Source: Gammaproteobacteria bacterium (lineage in GTDB: Bacteria; Pseudomonadota; Gammaproteobacteria; Pseudomonadales; Halieaceae). From it: DNA of 64,000 bases. Shown here in pieces: positions 62,173-64,000 of this stretch. Under the pieces are notes generated by a model, which saw only the letters and a list, made by a program, of their open reading frames with translations, was not told where the DNA came from and ran no database searches. Numbering within the stretch: position 1 is the first letter of the stretch; each line of letters opens with the position of its first letter. Made by a program: the position numbers and the translations under genes. The stretch covers positions 42,055 through 106,054 of the forward strand of contig JAACDF010000019.1 of the NCBI GenBank assembly GCA_009937065.1, in the 5' to 3' direction.

Positions 62173-62823
62173 TCAACCAAACTGGGTGTCAGCAACAAAC
62201 GGATTTGTTGCTCGCTCACGGCCAAACGTCGAATCTGGCCCGTGGCCGGGCACAAACTGAACGTTATCCCCGAGCGGGAACAACTTTTCTCTTATCGAGT
62301 GAATGAGTTCGTCGTGGTTGCCTTTTGGGAAGTCGGTGCGCCCGATCGAGCCCGCAAAAATGACATCACCCACCCAGGCGAGTTGCTGAGCACCGTCGAA
62401 AAAGACCACATGCCCGGGGGTATGACCAGGGCAATGAATCACCGCAAGCTCAAGCGCTCCCACCGTGACGGTATCACCATCAACAAGCCAGCGGTCAGGC
62501 TCAAATGCATCAGCCATGGGAAAACCTGACATCTCACACCACTTGGGCAGATTATCAATCCAGAAACGATCACCCTCTTCTGGACCTTCAATCGGTACCT
62601 GCCATTCTTTACGCAAGACATCTGCTGCTGCGCAATGATCCATGTGACCGTGAGTCAGCAAAATCTTTTCTACCTTGGCACCCATTTTATCAATGGCAGC
62701 CTTGATGCGATCTGTATCGCCACCCGGATCGACCACAGCGGCTAAGCCTGTTGTCTCACACTTTATAATGGAGCAGTTCTGCTGATAGGGCGTAACCGGT
62801 ACGACGGTAACTGACAGGCTCAC
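62173..62823 (-). CDS. MBL-fold metallo-hydrolase (GloB/YcbL-like)
   Basis: LTHGHMDHCAAADVL; CPGHTPGHVVFFD; FAGSIGRTDFPKGNHDELIHSI; VPGHGPDSTFGRE. Confidence 0.95.
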   Translation of the reverse strand: MSLSVTVVPVTPYQQNCSIIKCETTGLAAVVDPGGDTDRIKAAIDKMGAKVEKILLTHGHMDHCAAADVLRKEWQVPIEGPEEGDRFWIDNLPKWCEMSGFPMADAFEPDRWLVDGDTVTVGALELAVIHCPGHTPGHVVFFDGAQQLAWVGDVIFAGSIGRTDFPKGNHDELIHSIREKLFPLGDNVQFVPGHGPDSTFGRERATNPFVADTQFG

Positions 62824-64000
62824 GACGCTACCCTTTGTGTCTCGTCATCGCCCTCAATATCCGCATCAGGATCGTTAAACACCACCTCATTCAGCTGTCC
62901 CTCGTGATAGGCAACCACCGTCGATACTGTTGCATCGCCCGTGACATTAACCGCTGTCCTAACCATATCCAGCAAGCGGTCGACACCAAGAATAAGCGCG
63001 ATTCCCTCGACCGGCAGCCCAGCCTGAGTCAGAACCAATGACAGCATGATCAACCCTGCACTCGGTACCGCAGCCGTGCCGATAGACGCTAGTGTGGCCG
63101 TTAAGACCACCATTAAGAGCTGACTACTAGAGAGATCAATACCGTAGACCTGGGCAATAAACACAGTAGCGACGCCCTGCATAATGGCGGTCCCATCCAT
63201 GTTAATTGTGGCTCCCAGTGGCACAGAAAAGCCGGCGACACTTTTATTCACGCCAAGTCGCTTCTCAACAGTTCTTAGCGTGACAGGCAGAGTAGCTCCC
63301 GATGATGAGGTTGAAAAAGCAAAGGCCCAGACCCGTCGCATCTTCTGCCGCAGCATCGCAGGGGAGAGAGGTGTGAGCGTGCGCAGTACCAGACCATAAA
63401 CAACCAATCCATGGAATAAAAGCACGCCGAGCAGGGTAAAGAAGTAGGCTGCCAAATCAAAAATAGTGCCGAATCCCATCGTGGCAAATAGCTTGGTTAG
63501 CAGGGCAAAAACACCGTAAGGCGCAAGCTCGATCAGTACACCCACCATTTTCATGACCACGACTTCCATGTCCTGGAACCAGGCAATCAGACGCTCGCCC
63601 GCCGCGCCTGCACGCGTCAATGCAAAACCCACTAGCAACGCGAAGACGATCACCTGAAGCATATTGCCCTCTGCCATCGCTGCGACAGGGTTCGTCGGGA
63701 AGATATTGATAAGCGTTTCTTTGATGGGCGGTGCTTCTTTTGGAACAAAATCAGAACTCGCGACCGCATTAACGCCCTCGCCGGGGCCGACGGCCAGCGC
63801 AATAGCCAAACCTAGGCTCACCGCAATACAGGTTGTCACGAGATAAAGCCCCAGTGTCTTTCCTGCAATTGGCCCCATCCGGCTACTTGCACCAAGCGCC
63901 GCCATGCCACAAATCAGGGATACGAGAACCAATGGCACAACCAGTAACTTAAGCGAGGCAATAAAAATTCGCCCGAGAACATCGAACAGCCCCATTACCA
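62820..64000 (-). CDS. Dicarboxylate/amino acid:cation symporter (DAACS), 5' end likely beyond the window
   Basis: GRIFIASLKLLVVPLVLVSLICGMAAL; SSSGATLPVTLRTVEKRLGVNKSVAGFSVPLGATINMDGTAIMQGVATVFIAQVYGIDL. Confidence 0.93.
   Translation of the reverse strand, partial: VMGLFDVLGRIFIASLKLLVVPLVLVSLICGMAALGASSRMGPIAGKTLGLYLVTTCIAVSLGLAIALAVGPGEGVNAVASSDFVPKEAPPIKETLINIFPTNPVAAMAEGNMLQVIVFALLVGFALTRAGAAGERLIAWFQDMEVVVMKMVGVLIELAPYGVFALLTKLFATMGFGTIFDLAAYFFTLLGVLLFHGLVVYGLVLRTLTPLSPAMLRQKMRRVWAFAFSTSSSGATLPVTLRTVEKRLGVNKSVAGFSVPLGATINMDGTAIMQGVATVFIAQVYGIDLSSSQLLMVVLTATLASIGTAAVPSAGLIMLSLVLTQAGLPVEGIALILGVDRLLDMVRTAVNVTGDATVSTVVAYHEGQLNEVVFNDPDADIEGDDETQRVAS

Overview
The window is chromosomal DNA from a gammaproteobacterium; gene order and proteins suggest a marine Halieaceae/OM60-like lineage, which is inference only. 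Most of it is housekeeping: rpsR-rpsF, rlmB-rnr, tRNA-Leu(CAG), purA-hisZ-hflC-hflK-hflX-hfq-miaA-mutL-amiB-tsaE on the minus strand, then queG, orn, rsgA, phoH, rnb-like, asnS, cinA, pdxH, ggt. Lipid, CoA and carbohydrate accessory genes sit between these blocks. The standout is a tightly packed plus-strand cluster of 13 genes (about 44619-59303), many joined by ATGA or TAATG overlaps. It encodes a periplasmic TPR protein with a TonB-C-like end, a Ser/Gly-rich lipoprotein, a second lipoprotein, an inner-membrane TPR protein, a PEGA-repeat/SUMF1 membrane protein, a small secreted protein, a MotA/TolQ/ExbB-type channel, an actin/Hsp70-fold-like protein, two paralogous VWA proteins, two more lipoproteins and an M48 metalloprotease lipoprotein. 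Both VWA proteins begin with a near-identical single TM motif (SFLD..xCGFGAV). I propose that they act as the MotB/ExbD-like partners of the channel in a PMF-driven trans-envelope machine. Other points: a collinear duplication of the tRNA-Leu 3' end (offset exactly 1106 bp) flanking a hydrolase gene, a candidate S6:S18 autoregulatory leader upstream of rpsF, an encoded acidic tail on S6, and 11-bp iterons upstream of a LamG-like gene. No CRISPR, rRNA, prophage or transposase was seen.
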